Shown here: positions 1 through 9,243 of the stretch, in pieces | Layout: every line of letters starts with the position of its first letter | Numbering within the stretch: position 1 is the stretch's first letter | DNA from: a bacterium | GTDB taxonomy: Bacteria > Gemmatimonadota > Glassbacteria > GWA2-58-10 | Assembly (NCBI GenBank): GCA_021372515.1 | Contig: JAJFUG010000212.1 | Span: forward strand, 1-18,712 | DNA length: 18,712 bases | Reading direction: 5' to 3' | The notes under the pieces: generated by a model | Seen by the model: the letters and a program-made list of their open reading frames with translations, nothing else | The model's database searches: none | What the model was told of the DNA's origin: nothing | Program-made: the position numbers and the translations under genes

Positions 1-146
1 TGATCGCCTCAGGTGGGATCAGCGCCCTGGAGCACGTGAGTCAGGTTGCTGCACTTGAGCCGCTGGGCGTGGAGGGAATGATTATCGGCAAGGCGATTTA
101 TGACGGCCGGCTCAACCTGGAGGAGGCCCTGGCCGCGGTGGGGTGA
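1..146 (+). CDS. hisA: HisA, phosphoribosylformimino-AICAR-phosphate isomerase, C-terminal end
   Basis: Only the last 47 residues are in the window, in the frame beginning at base 3 and ending at TGA 144-146. The visible part reads IASGGIS near the edge and then [19 protein letters not shown], which matches the closing phosphate-binding strand and helix of the HisA (beta-alpha)8 barrel. The enzyme isomerises ProFAR to PRFAR, the substrate of the HisF/HisH synthase, in the cytoplasm. The next gene, hisF, catalyses the following step, which supports HisA over its paralogue HisF; the GKAIYDGR ending is also HisA-like, whereas HisF proteins end with a HFREYS-type segment. The start and catalytic N-terminal aspartate lie off the left edge. 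The identification is sure at family level. Confidence 0.9.
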   Translation, partial: IASGGISALEHVSQVAALEPLGVEGMIIGKAIYDGRLNLEEALAAVG

Positions 147-184
147 GACAGGAAACAGTCTTCGGGCTCAACCCGTGTTCATGT

Positions 185-232
185 AGGGGCGGACCCGTGT
201 GTCCGCCCGGGCGCACACGTGGGTGCGCCCCT
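185..232. repeat. Twin-hairpin palindromic repeat in the hisA-hisF spacer
   Basis: Two perfect 8-bp hairpins stand directly side by side. The first pairs GGGCGGAC (187-194) with GTCCGCCC (201-208) around a 6-base loop. The second pairs GGGCGCAC (209-216) with GTGCGCCC (223-230), also with a 6-base loop. The outer ends are complementary as well: AGGGGCG at 185-191 with CGCCCCT at 226-232, so the unit can also fold as one long structure. There is no T-run after it, so it is not a classic intrinsic terminator. The layout resembles the dispersed intergenic REP-type palindromes found in many bacterial genomes, which is an inference from shape. It fills part of a 171-base spacer with no gene. Confidence 0.75.
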
Positions 233-295
233 TCGGAAATAGACAGGTCGGCGTGGAGGTGGATTACCACTGGCGCTATCGACAAAACGACAGAT

Positions 296-311
296 TATTT
301 CACGGGAAACG
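296..311. promoter_or_regulatory. Possible degenerate parS (ParB-binding) site before hisF
   Basis: The 16 bases TATTTCACGGGAAACG match the widely conserved parS sequence TGTTTCACGTGAAACA at 13 of 16 positions, including both half-site cores TTTCAC and GAAAC. One mismatch falls at the palindrome centre (G for T at 305). The window also encodes ParA and ParB, which makes such a site more plausible, but it lies about 10 kb from them and overlaps the translation-start region of hisF. It may equally be chance. No better match was found elsewhere in the window by eye. Confidence 0.25.
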
Positions 312-317
312 GATAAT

Positions 318-1100
318 ATGTTAGCCAAGAGAATCATCCCCTGCCTGGACATAGACAAGGGCCGGGTAGTCAAGGGAGTGCAGTTCGTCAACCTGATAGA
401 TGCCGGCGACCCGGTGGAGCAGGCGCGCTATTACGAGGCGCAGAAAGCCGATGAGCTGGTGTTCCTGGACATCACCGCCAGCCACGAGCGGCGCGACACG
501 GTGCTGGAGCTGGCGCGCAAGGTGAGCGAGCAGGTGTTCATCCCCTTCACCATCGGCGGGGGCATCCGCACGGTGGAGGATGTGCGCCTGATGCTCAAGA
601 GCGGTGCGGACAAGGTCTCGCTCAACACCGCCGCGATCCAGAACCCGGAGGTGATAACCTCCGCGGCCGAGCGTTTCGGCAGCCAGTGCATCGTGGTGGC
701 GATCGACGCCAAGCGCAATGCGGGGTTCGACCTGTCGCGCGGGGCGTTCGGCAACTGGGAGGTCTACACCCACGGCGGCCGCAACCCGGTGGGCCTGGAT
801 GCGGTGGAGTGGGCGCTCAAGGTGCAGCAGCTCGGCGCGGGCGAGATACTTCTCACCAGCATGGACCGTGACGGCAGCAAGGCCGGGTTCGACCTGGAGC
901 TGACCGCCGCGATAAGCTCGCGCCTGGAGATACCGGTCATCGCCTCGGGCGGGGTGGGCACTCTGGAGCACTTGTACGAGGGTTTCACCCGGGGAAAGGC
1001 GGATGCGGTTCTCGCGGCCAGCATTTTTCACTTCCGCGAGTACTCCGTGACCGCGGCCAAGGACTACCTGCGTAGCCGCGGCGTGCCGGTAAGGTACTGA
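318..1100 (+). CDS. hisF: HisF, imidazole glycerol phosphate synthase cyclase subunit
   Basis: HisF is the cyclase half of the HisF/HisH complex. It uses ammonia delivered by the HisH glutaminase to turn PRFAR into imidazole glycerol phosphate and AICAR, joining histidine and purine synthesis in the cytoplasm. The 260-residue product is the usual family length. The catalytic aspartates fall at D11 (in [15 protein letters not shown]) and D130 (in VVAIDAKRN), as in characterised HisF proteins. The two phosphate-binding GG motifs are seen at TIGGGIRT (about 79-85) and ASGGVGT. The protein ends with the typical [22 protein letters not shown] segment. The start has a purine-rich GGGAAACGGA upstream but no strong Shine-Dalgarno. 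It follows hisA after a 171-base spacer; hisH is not next to it in the window. Confidence 0.97.
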   Translation: MLAKRIIPCLDIDKGRVVKGVQFVNLIDAGDPVEQARYYEAQKADELVFLDITASHERRDTVLELARKVSEQVFIPFTIGGGIRTVEDVRLMLKSGADKVSLNTAAIQNPEVITSAAERFGSQCIVVAIDAKRNAGFDLSRGAFGNWEVYTHGGRNPVGLDAVEWALKVQQLGAGEILLTSMDRDGSKAGFDLELTAAISSRLEIPVIASGGVGTLEHLYEGFTRGKADAVLAASIFHFREYSVTAAKDYLRSRGVPVRY

Positions 1101-1154
1101 CCTTTCAAAATTTCGCAGCGGCGCGCCCCTTGCGGACAGCGTTGATTTTTTGTA

Positions 1155-1183
1155 TTGATTTTTAAGGGAATCTGGTATATTAT
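1155..1183 (+). promoter_or_regulatory. Candidate sigma70-type promoter of the ATP synthase operon
   Basis: In the AT-rich gap after hisF, TTGATT (1155-1160) stands 17 bases before TATTAT (1178-1183), which matches the -10 consensus at 5 of 6 positions. An overlapping extended -10 (TG at 1173-1174, then TATATT 1176-1181) is also possible. Predicted transcription would begin near 1190, only about ten bases before the atpZ ATG, so the first gene would have a very short leader. This is pattern matching only. Confidence 0.5.
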
Positions 1184-1199
1184 CTCAAACGATGGCCAT

Positions 1200-1454
1200 A
1201 TGAAACCGCAAAACAACAGTCCCGGTCGGGCACTGGCGCAATACGGACCGTATATGGGTCTGGGTCTGGAGTTCGCGGGCAGCCTGCTGGTGTTCATTCT
1301 GATCGGGCGGTATCTGGACGGCCGTTACGGTTGCGAGCCGTGGCTCACTCTGGCGGGTTGTGTGTTGGGTTTCGTGGCCGGGTTCTACAATCTGTTCAAG
1401 ACTCTCTCGACATTGTCAGACCGGAAGCGCAGCAAGGATAAGGGTGACGGTTGA
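1200..1454 (+). CDS. atpZ: AtpZ-type accessory protein of the F1Fo ATP synthase
   Basis: This small membrane protein of 84 residues has two predicted transmembrane helices (about LGLEFAGSLLVFILIGRYLD and WLTLAGCVLGFVAGFYNLFK) with the GRYLD...G motif between them. That is the signature of the AtpZ/ATPase_gene1 family, which sits at the head of many atp operons. AtpZ works with AtpI; proposed roles include c-ring assembly and magnesium or calcium transport, not firmly settled. I chose ATG 1200 because the sequence after it starts the family-like RALAQYGPYMGLGLEFAG segment. A longer in-frame reading from TTG 1155 would begin inside the proposed promoter. There is no visible Shine-Dalgarno, so a near-leaderless start is possible. 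The end overlaps the next gene by four bases. Confidence 0.75.
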   Translation: MKPQNNSPGRALAQYGPYMGLGLEFAGSLLVFILIGRYLDGRYGCEPWLTLAGCVLGFVAGFYNLFKTLSTLSDRKRSKDKGDG

Positions 1455-1849
1455 GCGAATCTCCTGTCGTTGCAGGGAATGGTTTCCCGCTCTGGTCGTC
1501 GGTTCTGATCGTCTCGCTGGTCGCAGCTTTTATACTGTTGCCCGGGCTGCCGGACGCCTGGCGCGTCCCGCTGGCTGCGGGCCTCGTCATCAGCGGGATG
1601 ATTTCGGTTTCTGGCTATTACCTGATGCGCCGCGCGGCGCACGCCCCCACCCGGACTTTCCTCCGTCTGGTCCTGGGCGGGGTCCTGGGACGTCTGTTCG
1701 GCGGCCTGGGCGCTGTGGCCGCGGCAATCGCCTGGCTGGACCTGGAGGCGCTGCCGCTGACTGTAGCCTGTCTTGGAAGCTACGCTGTACTTTCCATATT
1801 CGAGTATCGGGCACTCTTCAGGCACTTAACCGCTAAAGACCGAACCTGA
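1451..1849 (+). CDS. atpI: AtpI-like ATP synthase subunit I
   Basis: The 132-residue hydrophobic protein shows four likely transmembrane segments, near residues 15-33, 38-57, 68-92 and 100-118, a layout typical of the ATP synthase I (AtpI) family. AtpI proteins help assemble or stabilise the c-ring of the Fo sector. It begins with TTG at 1451, inside the TTGA that contains the atpZ stop, with AGGGTGA at 1441-1447 as ribosome-binding site, so translation is probably coupled to atpZ. The end is two bases from the atpB start. AtpI sequences diverge strongly and position in the operon is a large part of the evidence; the family name is likely rather than certain. Confidence 0.7.
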   Translation: MSESPVVAGNGFPLWSSVLIVSLVAAFILLPGLPDAWRVPLAAGLVISGMISVSGYYLMRRAAHAPTRTFLRLVLGGVLGRLFGGLGAVAAAIAWLDLEALPLTVACLGSYAVLSIFEYRALFRHLTAKDRT

Positions 1850-1851
1850 CC

Positions 1852-2703
1852 ATGATACATCTGCTTAATGCGGCCGTCGAGACAGCGGCCCACGGGGCGG
1901 CCGAGGCCGCCGAGCACGGCGGCGGCGGAGCTCACGACGCCGGCGAGATCATGCAGCACCTGATTGCCCATGTTTTCGACCACCCGTTGATCACCATCCC
2001 TTGGAAGCCTTTCGGCGTCGACATCTCGATCACCAAGCTCACCCTCATGATGTGGATTTCCGCCGCGCTGATCTTCATCGTGTTCCGCACCCTGGCGGTC
2101 AGGCAGCGTTCGGTGGGCGCGCGCGGGCGGTTCGTGAATTTCTTCGAGCCGTTCGTGATATACGTGCGTGACGAGATGGTCTACCCGCTGATGGGTAATG
2201 TGCGCGGCAAGCGCTACCTGCCGCTGTTCCTGACCCAGTTCTTTTTCCTTCTGTTCTGCAACCTGCTGGGCATGGTTCCCTGGATGTCCACCCCCACCGG
2301 CAACATGGCGGTCTGCGCGGCCATGTCGTTCACCACGCTGTTTACGATCTTCGCGATGGGGATGATGGAGCAGGGCGTGTTCAAGTTCTTCAAGCACCTG
2401 GTGCCCTCCGGGATGCCGGTGTTGCTGCTGCCGATTCTGTTTGTCATCGAGTTTGTCGGCATCTTCATCAAGTGCTTCGCTCTGACCATCCGTCTATTTG
2501 CCAACATGACCTCCGGGCACATCGTGATCCTCACGTTCCTGGGCCTGATCTTCATCTTCCAGAGCTATTTCGTCGCGGTCCCCTCGATCGGGTTCGCGCT
2601 GTTCATCTACATGCTGGAGCTGTTCGTCGCCTTCCTGCAGGCGTTCGTGTTCGTGATGCTCTCGATCATCTTCATCAACATGGCAATACACCCGGAACAC
2701 TGA
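1852..2703 (+). CDS. atpB: ATP synthase Fo subunit a
   Basis: Subunit a forms the two half-channels that bring ions to the rotating c-ring in the inner membrane. The 283-residue protein has the expected hydrophobic segments and the essential arginine at R214 in FALTIRLFANMTSGH, equivalent to E. coli R210. The helper pair is the common swapped form: H223 stands where E. coli has E219, and E256 where E. coli has H245. The C-terminal QAFVFVMLSIIFINMA is canonical. The first 44 residues form an alanine- and histidine-rich extension with seven histidines, which varies between phyla. The start follows the atpI stop by two bases with no clear Shine-Dalgarno, so coupling is likely. Function is sure. 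Confidence 0.97.
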   Translation: MIHLLNAAVETAAHGAAEAAEHGGGGAHDAGEIMQHLIAHVFDHPLITIPWKPFGVDISITKLTLMMWISAALIFIVFRTLAVRQRSVGARGRFVNFFEPFVIYVRDEMVYPLMGNVRGKRYLPLFLTQFFFLLFCNLLGMVPWMSTPTGNMAVCAAMSFTTLFTIFAMGMMEQGVFKFFKHLVPSGMPVLLLPILFVIEFVGIFIKCFALTIRLFANMTSGHIVILTFLGLIFIFQSYFVAVPSIGFALFIYMLELFVAFLQAFVFVMLSIIFINMAIHPEH

Positions 2704-2745
2704 GCTTCTCCGGGAATGAGCTGAAAAACCTCATACATTCAGTAG

Positions 2746-3009
<264 letters not shown>

Positions 3010-3045
3010 TTTTCCGATTCAAGGAGTCGAAGGGACGGTTGGCTT

Positions 3046-3552
3046 ATGGCTCAAACTGGTCTTCTCGACATAAACCCTGGTCTGATCTTCTGGACCCTCG
3101 TCACGTTCGTCGTGCTCCTGATCATCCTCAAGAAATTCGTCTGGGGACCGATCCTGGATGCGGTGGACCGCCGGGAAACCTCGCTGCGTGAGATGTTCGA
3201 GAACGCCGAGAAATCCCGCAGCGACGCCGACGCCCTGCTCAAGGAGTACAAGGAGCAACTGGCCAAGGCGCGTGACGAGGTCAACCGGATCCTTGAGGAC
3301 GGTAAGGTCCGCGCCGGAAAGAACGCCGATGAGATTATGAACAAGGCGCGTTCCGAGGCGCAGCAGTTTATCGAGCGGGCCAAGGCCGAAATCTCTCAGG
3401 AGCGGGAAAAGGCGGTCGACGAGATCAAGCAGCAGGTGGTCAGGATCAGCCTGAACGCCGCCGAGCATCTTATCGAAAAAAGCCTCTCCGATGCGGAACA
3501 TCGGGGTTTCATCGAGCAAGCAATCTCCGATATTGACGCCAGGATAAAATGA
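3046..3552 (+). CDS. atpF: ATP synthase Fo subunit b (peripheral stalk)
   Basis: Subunit b dimerises as the stator stalk that holds F1 still against the turning rotor. The 168-residue product has one N-terminal membrane helix (about GLIFWTLVTFVVLLIILKKF, residues 12-31) followed by VWGPILDAVDRR and then a long charged coiled coil rich in E, K and A to the end. Length and layout match single-gene bacterial b subunits; there is no second b' gene in this operon. The stop overlaps the start of atpH in an ATGA arrangement, so the two stalk proteins are probably made in step. An AAGGAG lies far upstream at 3021-3026, with purine-rich AGGGACGG nearer the start. Confidence 0.95.
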   Translation: MAQTGLLDINPGLIFWTLVTFVVLLIILKKFVWGPILDAVDRRETSLREMFENAEKSRSDADALLKEYKEQLAKARDEVNRILEDGKVRAGKNADEIMNKARSEAQQFIERAKAEISQEREKAVDEIKQQVVRISLNAAEHLIEKSLSDAEHRGFIEQAISDIDARIK

Positions 3553-4091
3553 CAAATTCAGTCGCAGCGAAAGAATACGCCAAGGCGTTGTTCCTCCTGG
3601 CCCGGCGCACCGACAGGATCGAGGTGATCGCCGGTGATTTCGAGGCTTTCATCCACATCCTGGAGACGGACCCGAAGCTGAGGCTGTTCCTTCTGGCGCC
3701 GCAGATCAGCGCCGAAAAGAAAGGCCAGGTCTTCCGGGATGCTCTCGGGGGCAAGGTGGATGACAATTTCCTCCGCTTCCTGCTGGTGGTGTTCGAAAAA
3801 CGCCGGCATGACCTTCTGGAGGAAATCAACGTGGCGTACCACGAGGAACTCGACCGCTACTATGACCGCGTTGAAGTTGCGGCGGCCACTGCGGTGGAGA
3901 TGACCGAAAGTGAGAACAGTGCTCTTTCGGCCAAGCTGGCTGGTCGCCTGGGTAAAAAAATCGTGCTCAGGACTAAAGTCGATCCGCGCCTCCTGGGCGG
4001 GCTGGTCTGCCGAATCGGGGACGTGGTTTACGACGGGAGCCTGCGCCGGCGCATCGACCGTCTATACCACCAGATGTTGAAAGCGCAATAG
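3549..4091 (+). CDS. atpH: ATP synthase F1 subunit delta
   Basis: Delta (the bacterial relative of mitochondrial OSCP) caps the alpha3-beta3 head and ties it to the b stalk. The 180-residue product is the usual length. It starts with an N-terminal helical domain ([16 protein letters not shown]...[11 protein letters not shown]) and ends in the conserved C-terminal section with [28 protein letters not shown] (about residues 141-171), which is diagnostic. The ATG overlaps the atpF TGA by four bases. The sequence between the two ends is variable in the family and is charged and helical here. Identification is secure. Confidence 0.95.
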   Translation: MTNSVAAKEYAKALFLLARRTDRIEVIAGDFEAFIHILETDPKLRLFLLAPQISAEKKGQVFRDALGGKVDDNFLRFLLVVFEKRRHDLLEEINVAYHEELDRYYDRVEVAAATAVEMTESENSALSAKLAGRLGKKIVLRTKVDPRLLGGLVCRIGDVVYDGSLRRRIDRLYHQMLKAQ

Positions 4092-4114
4092 CAAGTCTAA
4101 GGAGTCGGACTGTT

Positions 4115-5650
4115 ATGAAGAAGATACAATCCGAAGAGATCAGCGCCATCCTTCTGCGCGAGATCGAGAACTTCGACAAGGAGCTCGATGTCGAGGAAGT
4201 TGGCACTGTGCTCGAGGTGGGCGACGGGATAGCCCGCGTGTACGGCCTTAGCCGCTGCATGGCAGGCGAGATGCTCGATTTCGGCAACGACATCTACGGC
4301 CTGGCCCTGAACCTCGAGGAGAACAACATCGGCGTGGTCATCCTGGGCGATTATGTGCATATCCGCGAGGGAGACCAGGTCAAGCTCACTGGCCGCGTGC
4401 TGGAAGTGCCGACCGGCAAGGCCCTGGTCGGCCGTGTGGTCAACCCGCTGGGCCAGCCGCTGGACGGCAAGGGTCCGATCGTGACCGACCGCAGCCGTCT
4501 GGTGGAGTTCCGCGCCCCCGGCGTGGTCTACCGTCAGCCGGTCAAGCAGCCGCTCCAGACCGGAGTCAAGGCAGTGGACTCGATGATCCCCATCGGCCGT
4601 GGTCAGCGCGAGCTGATCATCGGCGACCGCGGCACCGGCAAGACCGCCATCGCGGTGGATGCGATCATCAACCAGAAAGGCCTGGGCGTGATCTGCGTCT
4701 ACGTGGCCATCGGACAGAAATCCTCCAGTGTAGCCGCGGTGGTCGAGCGTCTGCGCGAGCACGGGGCGATGGATTACACCATCGTGGTCTCGGCCTCGGC
4801 CAGCGACCCGGCCCCGTTGCAGTACATCGCCCCCTACGCCGGGGCGGCGATGGCCGAGGAGTTCATGTACGACAAGGAAAACCGCTACGAGATCCACGAC
4901 ACGCTCTGTATCTATGACGATCTGTCGAAGCAGGCCACGGCCTATCGCCAGCTCAGTCTCCTGCTGCGCCGTCCGCCCGGACGCGAAGCGTACCCCGGCG
5001 ACGTGTTCTACCTGCACAGCCGTCTGCTGGAGCGCGCGGCCAAACTGAGCGACGAGATGGGCGGCGGCAGCATGACCGCCCTGCCGATCATCGAGACCCA
5101 GGCGGGCGACGTTTCGGCCTACATCCCGACCAACGTGATCTCGATCACCGACGGCCAGATATACCTGGAGCCGAACCTGTTCTTCTCGGGCGTGCGGCCC
5201 GCGATCAATGTCGGCATCTCGGTCAGCCGTGTCGGCGGCAACGCACAGATCAAGGCGATGAAGAAAGTCGCCGGCAGCCTGCGTATCGACCTGGCCCAGT
5301 ACCGCGAGCTGGAGGCTTTCGCCCAGTTCGGCTCCGACCTGGACAAGGCCACTCAGCGCCAGTTGGCTCGTGGCGCGCGCCTGGTGGAAATCCTGAAGCA
5401 GCCGCAGTACCGCCCGATGCCGGTCCAGGAGCAGGTGGTGCTGATCTACGCCGCCACCAAGGGGATGCTGGACGTGCTGCCCGTAGACTCGCTGTTCCGC
5501 TTCGAGCAGGAGTTCCTCGAAGCCATGCGCACCCGCCATGCCGACCTGCTGGAGCGCGTGGCCAAGGAGAAAGACCTGCCCGAGGACCTGAGCAAGACGC
5601 TGGACAAGGTGATCGGCGAGTTCGTGGAACAGTTCGGCAAGACCGTTTGA
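4115..5650 (+). CDS. atpA: ATP synthase F1 subunit alpha
   Basis: Alpha subunits alternate with beta in the catalytic head and hold the non-catalytic nucleotides. The 511-residue protein has the N-terminal beta-barrel ([17 protein letters not shown] from about 29), the Walker A loop GDRGTGKT at 170-177, and the Walker B region around [11 protein letters not shown]. The arginine finger lies in [13 protein letters not shown], which reaches into the neighbouring beta active site. It has a good ribosome-binding site, AAGGAG at 4099-4104, ten bases before ATG. It is followed by a 144-base structured spacer before atpG, unusually long for this operon. Function is sure. Confidence 0.98.
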   Translation: MKKIQSEEISAILLREIENFDKELDVEEVGTVLEVGDGIARVYGLSRCMAGEMLDFGNDIYGLALNLEENNIGVVILGDYVHIREGDQVKLTGRVLEVPTGKALVGRVVNPLGQPLDGKGPIVTDRSRLVEFRAPGVVYRQPVKQPLQTGVKAVDSMIPIGRGQRELIIGDRGTGKTAIAVDAIINQKGLGVICVYVAIGQKSSSVAAVVERLREHGAMDYTIVVSASASDPAPLQYIAPYAGAAMAEEFMYDKENRYEIHDTLCIYDDLSKQATAYRQLSLLLRRPPGREAYPGDVFYLHSRLLERAAKLSDEMGGGSMTALPIIETQAGDVSAYIPTNVISITDGQIYLEPNLFFSGVRPAINVGISVSRVGGNAQIKAMKKVAGSLRIDLAQYRELEAFAQFGSDLDKATQRQLARGARLVEILKQPQYRPMPVQEQVVLIYAATKGMLDVLPVDSLFRFEQEFLEAMRTRHADLLERVAKEKDLPEDLSKTLDKVIGEFVEQFGKTV

Positions 5651-5684
5651 CACTCTCTGCCGCGACTGACTGATGCAGTTTCGC

Positions 5685-5729
5685 CCTCCGGCTGACTGCA
5701 CGGGAAGGTTTTCCCGTGCCCGGCGGAGG
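5685..5729 (+). other. Nested hairpin in the atpA-atpG spacer
   Basis: The spacer contains a perfect 8-bp stem CACGGGAA (5699-5706) and TTCCCGTG (5711-5718) around a 4-base loop. Outer arms CCTCCG (5685-5690) and CGGAGG (5724-5729) can pair as well. No T-run follows, and essential genes lie downstream, so it is unlikely to be a full terminator. RNA processing, stability control or partial attenuation are possible. An AGGA at its right end is too far from atpG to serve it as a ribosome-binding site. Confidence 0.55.
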
Positions 5730-5794
5730 AAAAGCCGCGGGCGCCGCACCGGCGACCCGTCGGTTGACAGACAACGTGACCTTTCTGTGACGCT

Positions 5795-6664
5795 ATGGCA
5801 AAAGCACGCGAGATAAAAAAGCGGATCACCGCGGTCCGGACGACGCGCAAAATCACGCGCACGATGGAGATGGTCTCCACCTCCAAGCTCAAGCGTTTCC
5901 AGGACATGGCCGTTGCCTCGCGCCCCTACTCCGAGGCGCTGGGTGAGGTCTTGAAAGCCCTGAGGAGCTCGCCCGCGGCCAAATCGCACCCGCTGATCGT
6001 GGAGCGGACGCCGCTCAAACGGGTGGGCCTGGTGGCCCTGACCTCCAACCGCGGCCTCTGCGGTGCTTTCAACAACAGCATCGCGCGCCTGACTTTGGAA
6101 AAGTGCAAGGAATACAAGTCCAAGGGTATCGAGGTGGACCTGTTCCTGCTGGGTAAGAAAGGCAACGCTTTCTTCCGTCACCGGAACCTTCCGGCGGCCT
6201 ACTCCGACATCACGCTGGCCGACCAGTTCACCTCGGAAGGTAGTGTGGAGTTCGCCCGCCTGCTGATGCAAAAATTCCTGTCCGGTGAGATTGACCAGGT
6301 GGAGGTGGCCTACAGCCGCTTTCTCTCGGCCGGCTCGCAGAGCATCCGCATGGAGCGCCTGCTGCCGTTGGCCGCTCCGACCGGCTCGGAGCGCGAGGCC
6401 ACCGAGACCGATTTCATCTTCGATCCCTCGGCGGACGAGATAGTGGAGGCAGTCCTTCCACTGGCCCTGCGCAGCACGGTCTACCGGATGGTGGTGGAAA
6501 ATATCGCCAGCGAGCACGCCGCGAGGCGCAACGCGATGAAGCTGGCCACGGACAATGCGGATGAGATGATCACTTTCCTCACCCGCAGCTTTAACCGCGA
6601 GCGTCAGTCACAGATTACGCAGGAGCTGACCGAGATCATCGGCGGTTCCAACGCAATCGCCTGA
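5795..6664 (+). CDS. atpG: ATP synthase F1 subunit gamma
   Basis: Gamma is the central shaft that turns inside the alpha3-beta3 head and transmits rotation to catalysis. The 289-residue product begins with the canonical N-terminal coiled-coil helix (AREIKKRITAVRTTRKITRTMEMVSTSKLKR). It has the central Rossmann-like region with VALTSNRGLCGAFN, and ends in the conserved C-terminal helix (ASEHAARRNAMKLATDNADEMI...FNRERQSQITQELTEIIGG). The start is fixed by the family N-terminus, yet the bases before ATG are pyrimidine-rich with no Shine-Dalgarno. That may lower its translation relative to alpha and beta, as suits one copy per complex; this is an inference. Confidence 0.97.
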   Translation: MAKAREIKKRITAVRTTRKITRTMEMVSTSKLKRFQDMAVASRPYSEALGEVLKALRSSPAAKSHPLIVERTPLKRVGLVALTSNRGLCGAFNNSIARLTLEKCKEYKSKGIEVDLFLLGKKGNAFFRHRNLPAAYSDITLADQFTSEGSVEFARLLMQKFLSGEIDQVEVAYSRFLSAGSQSIRMERLLPLAAPTGSEREATETDFIFDPSADEIVEAVLPLALRSTVYRMVVENIASEHAARRNAMKLATDNADEMITFLTRSFNRERQSQITQELTEIIGGSNAIA

Positions 6665-6721
6665 GCCGCTCGACAAGAGACGAAATAAAGTGTCGGGAGT
6701 CAATCTATCCGCTTGAAGTGA

Positions 6722-8140
<1,419 letters not shown>

Positions 8141-8177
8141 GGCCCCGTACGACCTCGCAACGGAGGGATAAGCTTTT

Positions 8178-8600
8178 ATGACAGCAGAACCGCTCAAGAC
8201 GAGGATCATCTCCCAGGAGAAAATCCTGTTCGACGCCGAAGCGGACAGCGTGATCGCCCCGGCGGCGAGCGGTTATCTGGGAGTGCTGCCCGGGCACGCC
8301 CCGATGATGGCGGCCATGGGCAACGGGGTGCTGAAAATCCGCCGGGGGCAGACGGCCTCGTATTTCGCGGTGTTCGGGGGGTTCCTGCAGGTGAAGGACA
8401 ACCGCCTGATCGTGCTGGCCGATACGGCCGCAGCCGCGGATGAGTTGGACCTGGTCACGGTCAAGGATGCCCTGGCGCGCGCCGAGGCGGCCCTGACCGC
8501 CGGCCCGGTCGAGAACCGGAGCCTGAACGACTTGACCCATGCAGCCGAGGCCGCACGGGTCAAGGAGAAAGCGGCTACTCTTGCCGCCGGGCAGAAATAG
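8178..8600 (+). CDS. atpC: ATP synthase F1 subunit epsilon
   Basis: Epsilon binds gamma and the c-ring and inhibits ATP hydrolysis when its C-terminal helices extend. The 140-residue product has the N-terminal beta-sandwich (LKTRIISQEKILFDAEADSV...GYLGVLPGHAPMMAAM) and a C-terminal helical pair (about DLVTVKDALARAEAAL to the end), so the inhibitory domain is present. GGAGGG at 8162-8167 stands ten bases before ATG. It is the last gene of the ATP synthase operon. It ends 17 bases from the stop of the convergent bactofilin gene, with no evident terminator between them. Confidence 0.95.
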   Translation: MTAEPLKTRIISQEKILFDAEADSVIAPAASGYLGVLPGHAPMMAAMGNGVLKIRRGQTASYFAVFGGFLQVKDNRLIVLADTAAAADELDLVTVKDALARAEAALTAGPVENRSLNDLTHAAEAARVKEKAATLAAGQK

Positions 8601-8617
8601 AGCGGAAGGCCCGGTAG

Positions 8618-9220
8618 TCAGAGCGGGCGGCCGTGGAAGGTCAGCTCCTGGTCTTCATCGTCCTTGCCGCTCTCTTCGATCTTGACTTTCTTACCGCCCT
8701 GCGCCGCCTGCGGCTGGTTCAGGGTCATAGCTGCCTGAGTTGTGGAAGCCGGAGTTTTGGAAGGGTCTTTGACCTCCTGAGACTTCGGCTTTTCCTTTTC
8801 CTTCCCCTTTTCCTCAGGCTTGGCGGCCTGTGGCGTGGAAGCTGCTGCGGCGGCTGCGACAGTGGGTTTCGGCTCGTCTTTCATGCTGCACAGGCCGTGG
8901 AAGAACACCCCCTCCTCCACCACCAGGCGGCGGGCGGTGATATCGCCCTCCACGCTGGCGCCGGTCTGGAGCTCCAGACGACCCTCGGCGATTACGCTGC
9001 CGTCGATCTTTCCGCCGACAATGGCGTTGTGCACCAGCAGATCACCCTTGATCTGGCCGGATTTGCCCAGGATCGCCATTCCCTTGGCCGTCAGGCTGCC
9101 GTCGATCACACCATCCACCCGCACAGTCCCGTTGACCGAACACTCCCCCTTGATGACTGTGCCCTGACCGATTATCGTGTTTAGCCTTTCTTCATCCCTG
9201 CCAGTGAACTTGTCCGCCAT
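8618..9220 (-). CDS. Bactofilin family cytoskeletal protein with a long charged tail
   Basis: Bactofilins polymerise without nucleotide into filaments that scaffold wall enzymes or chromosome-segregation factors. Residues about 12-112 show the repeating beta-helix pattern of the family: IIGQGTVIKGECSVNGTVRVDG, GSLTAKG, GDLLVHNAIVGGKIDGSVIAEG, EGDITARRLVVEEGVFFHG. The last 85 or so residues are low-complexity, rich in A, P, K and E and then acidic, and probably disordered; many bactofilins have shorter tails. AGAGGT provides a ribosome-binding site seven bases before ATG. It follows the M23 gene by 23 bases and probably shares its mRNA. Its exact role here is inferred from context. The name bacA would be reasonable but the orthology is not proven. 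Confidence 0.9.
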   Translation of the reverse strand: MADKFTGRDEERLNTIIGQGTVIKGECSVNGTVRVDGVIDGSLTAKGMAILGKSGQIKGDLLVHNAIVGGKIDGSVIAEGRLELQTGASVEGDITARRLVVEEGVFFHGLCSMKDEPKPTVAAAAAASTPQAAKPEEKGKEKEKPKSQEVKDPSKTPASTTQAAMTLNQPQAAQGGKKVKIEESGKDDEDQELTFHGRPL

Positions 9221-9243
9221 GTGGAACGACCTCTTCAGTGAGT

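Noticed and set aside
4097-6517. An open frame of about 800 codons on the minus strand opposite atpA and atpG
   Set aside because: It is antisense to two clearly conserved ATP synthase genes. Its composition is the His/Arg/Gln-rich type expected when high-GC genes are read in reverse, and it shows no domain.
8601-8617. A bidirectional terminator between atpC and the bactofilin gene
   Set aside because: The gap is 17 bases with no stem-loop and T-run that I can see; convergent transcripts may run on or end within the coding regions.
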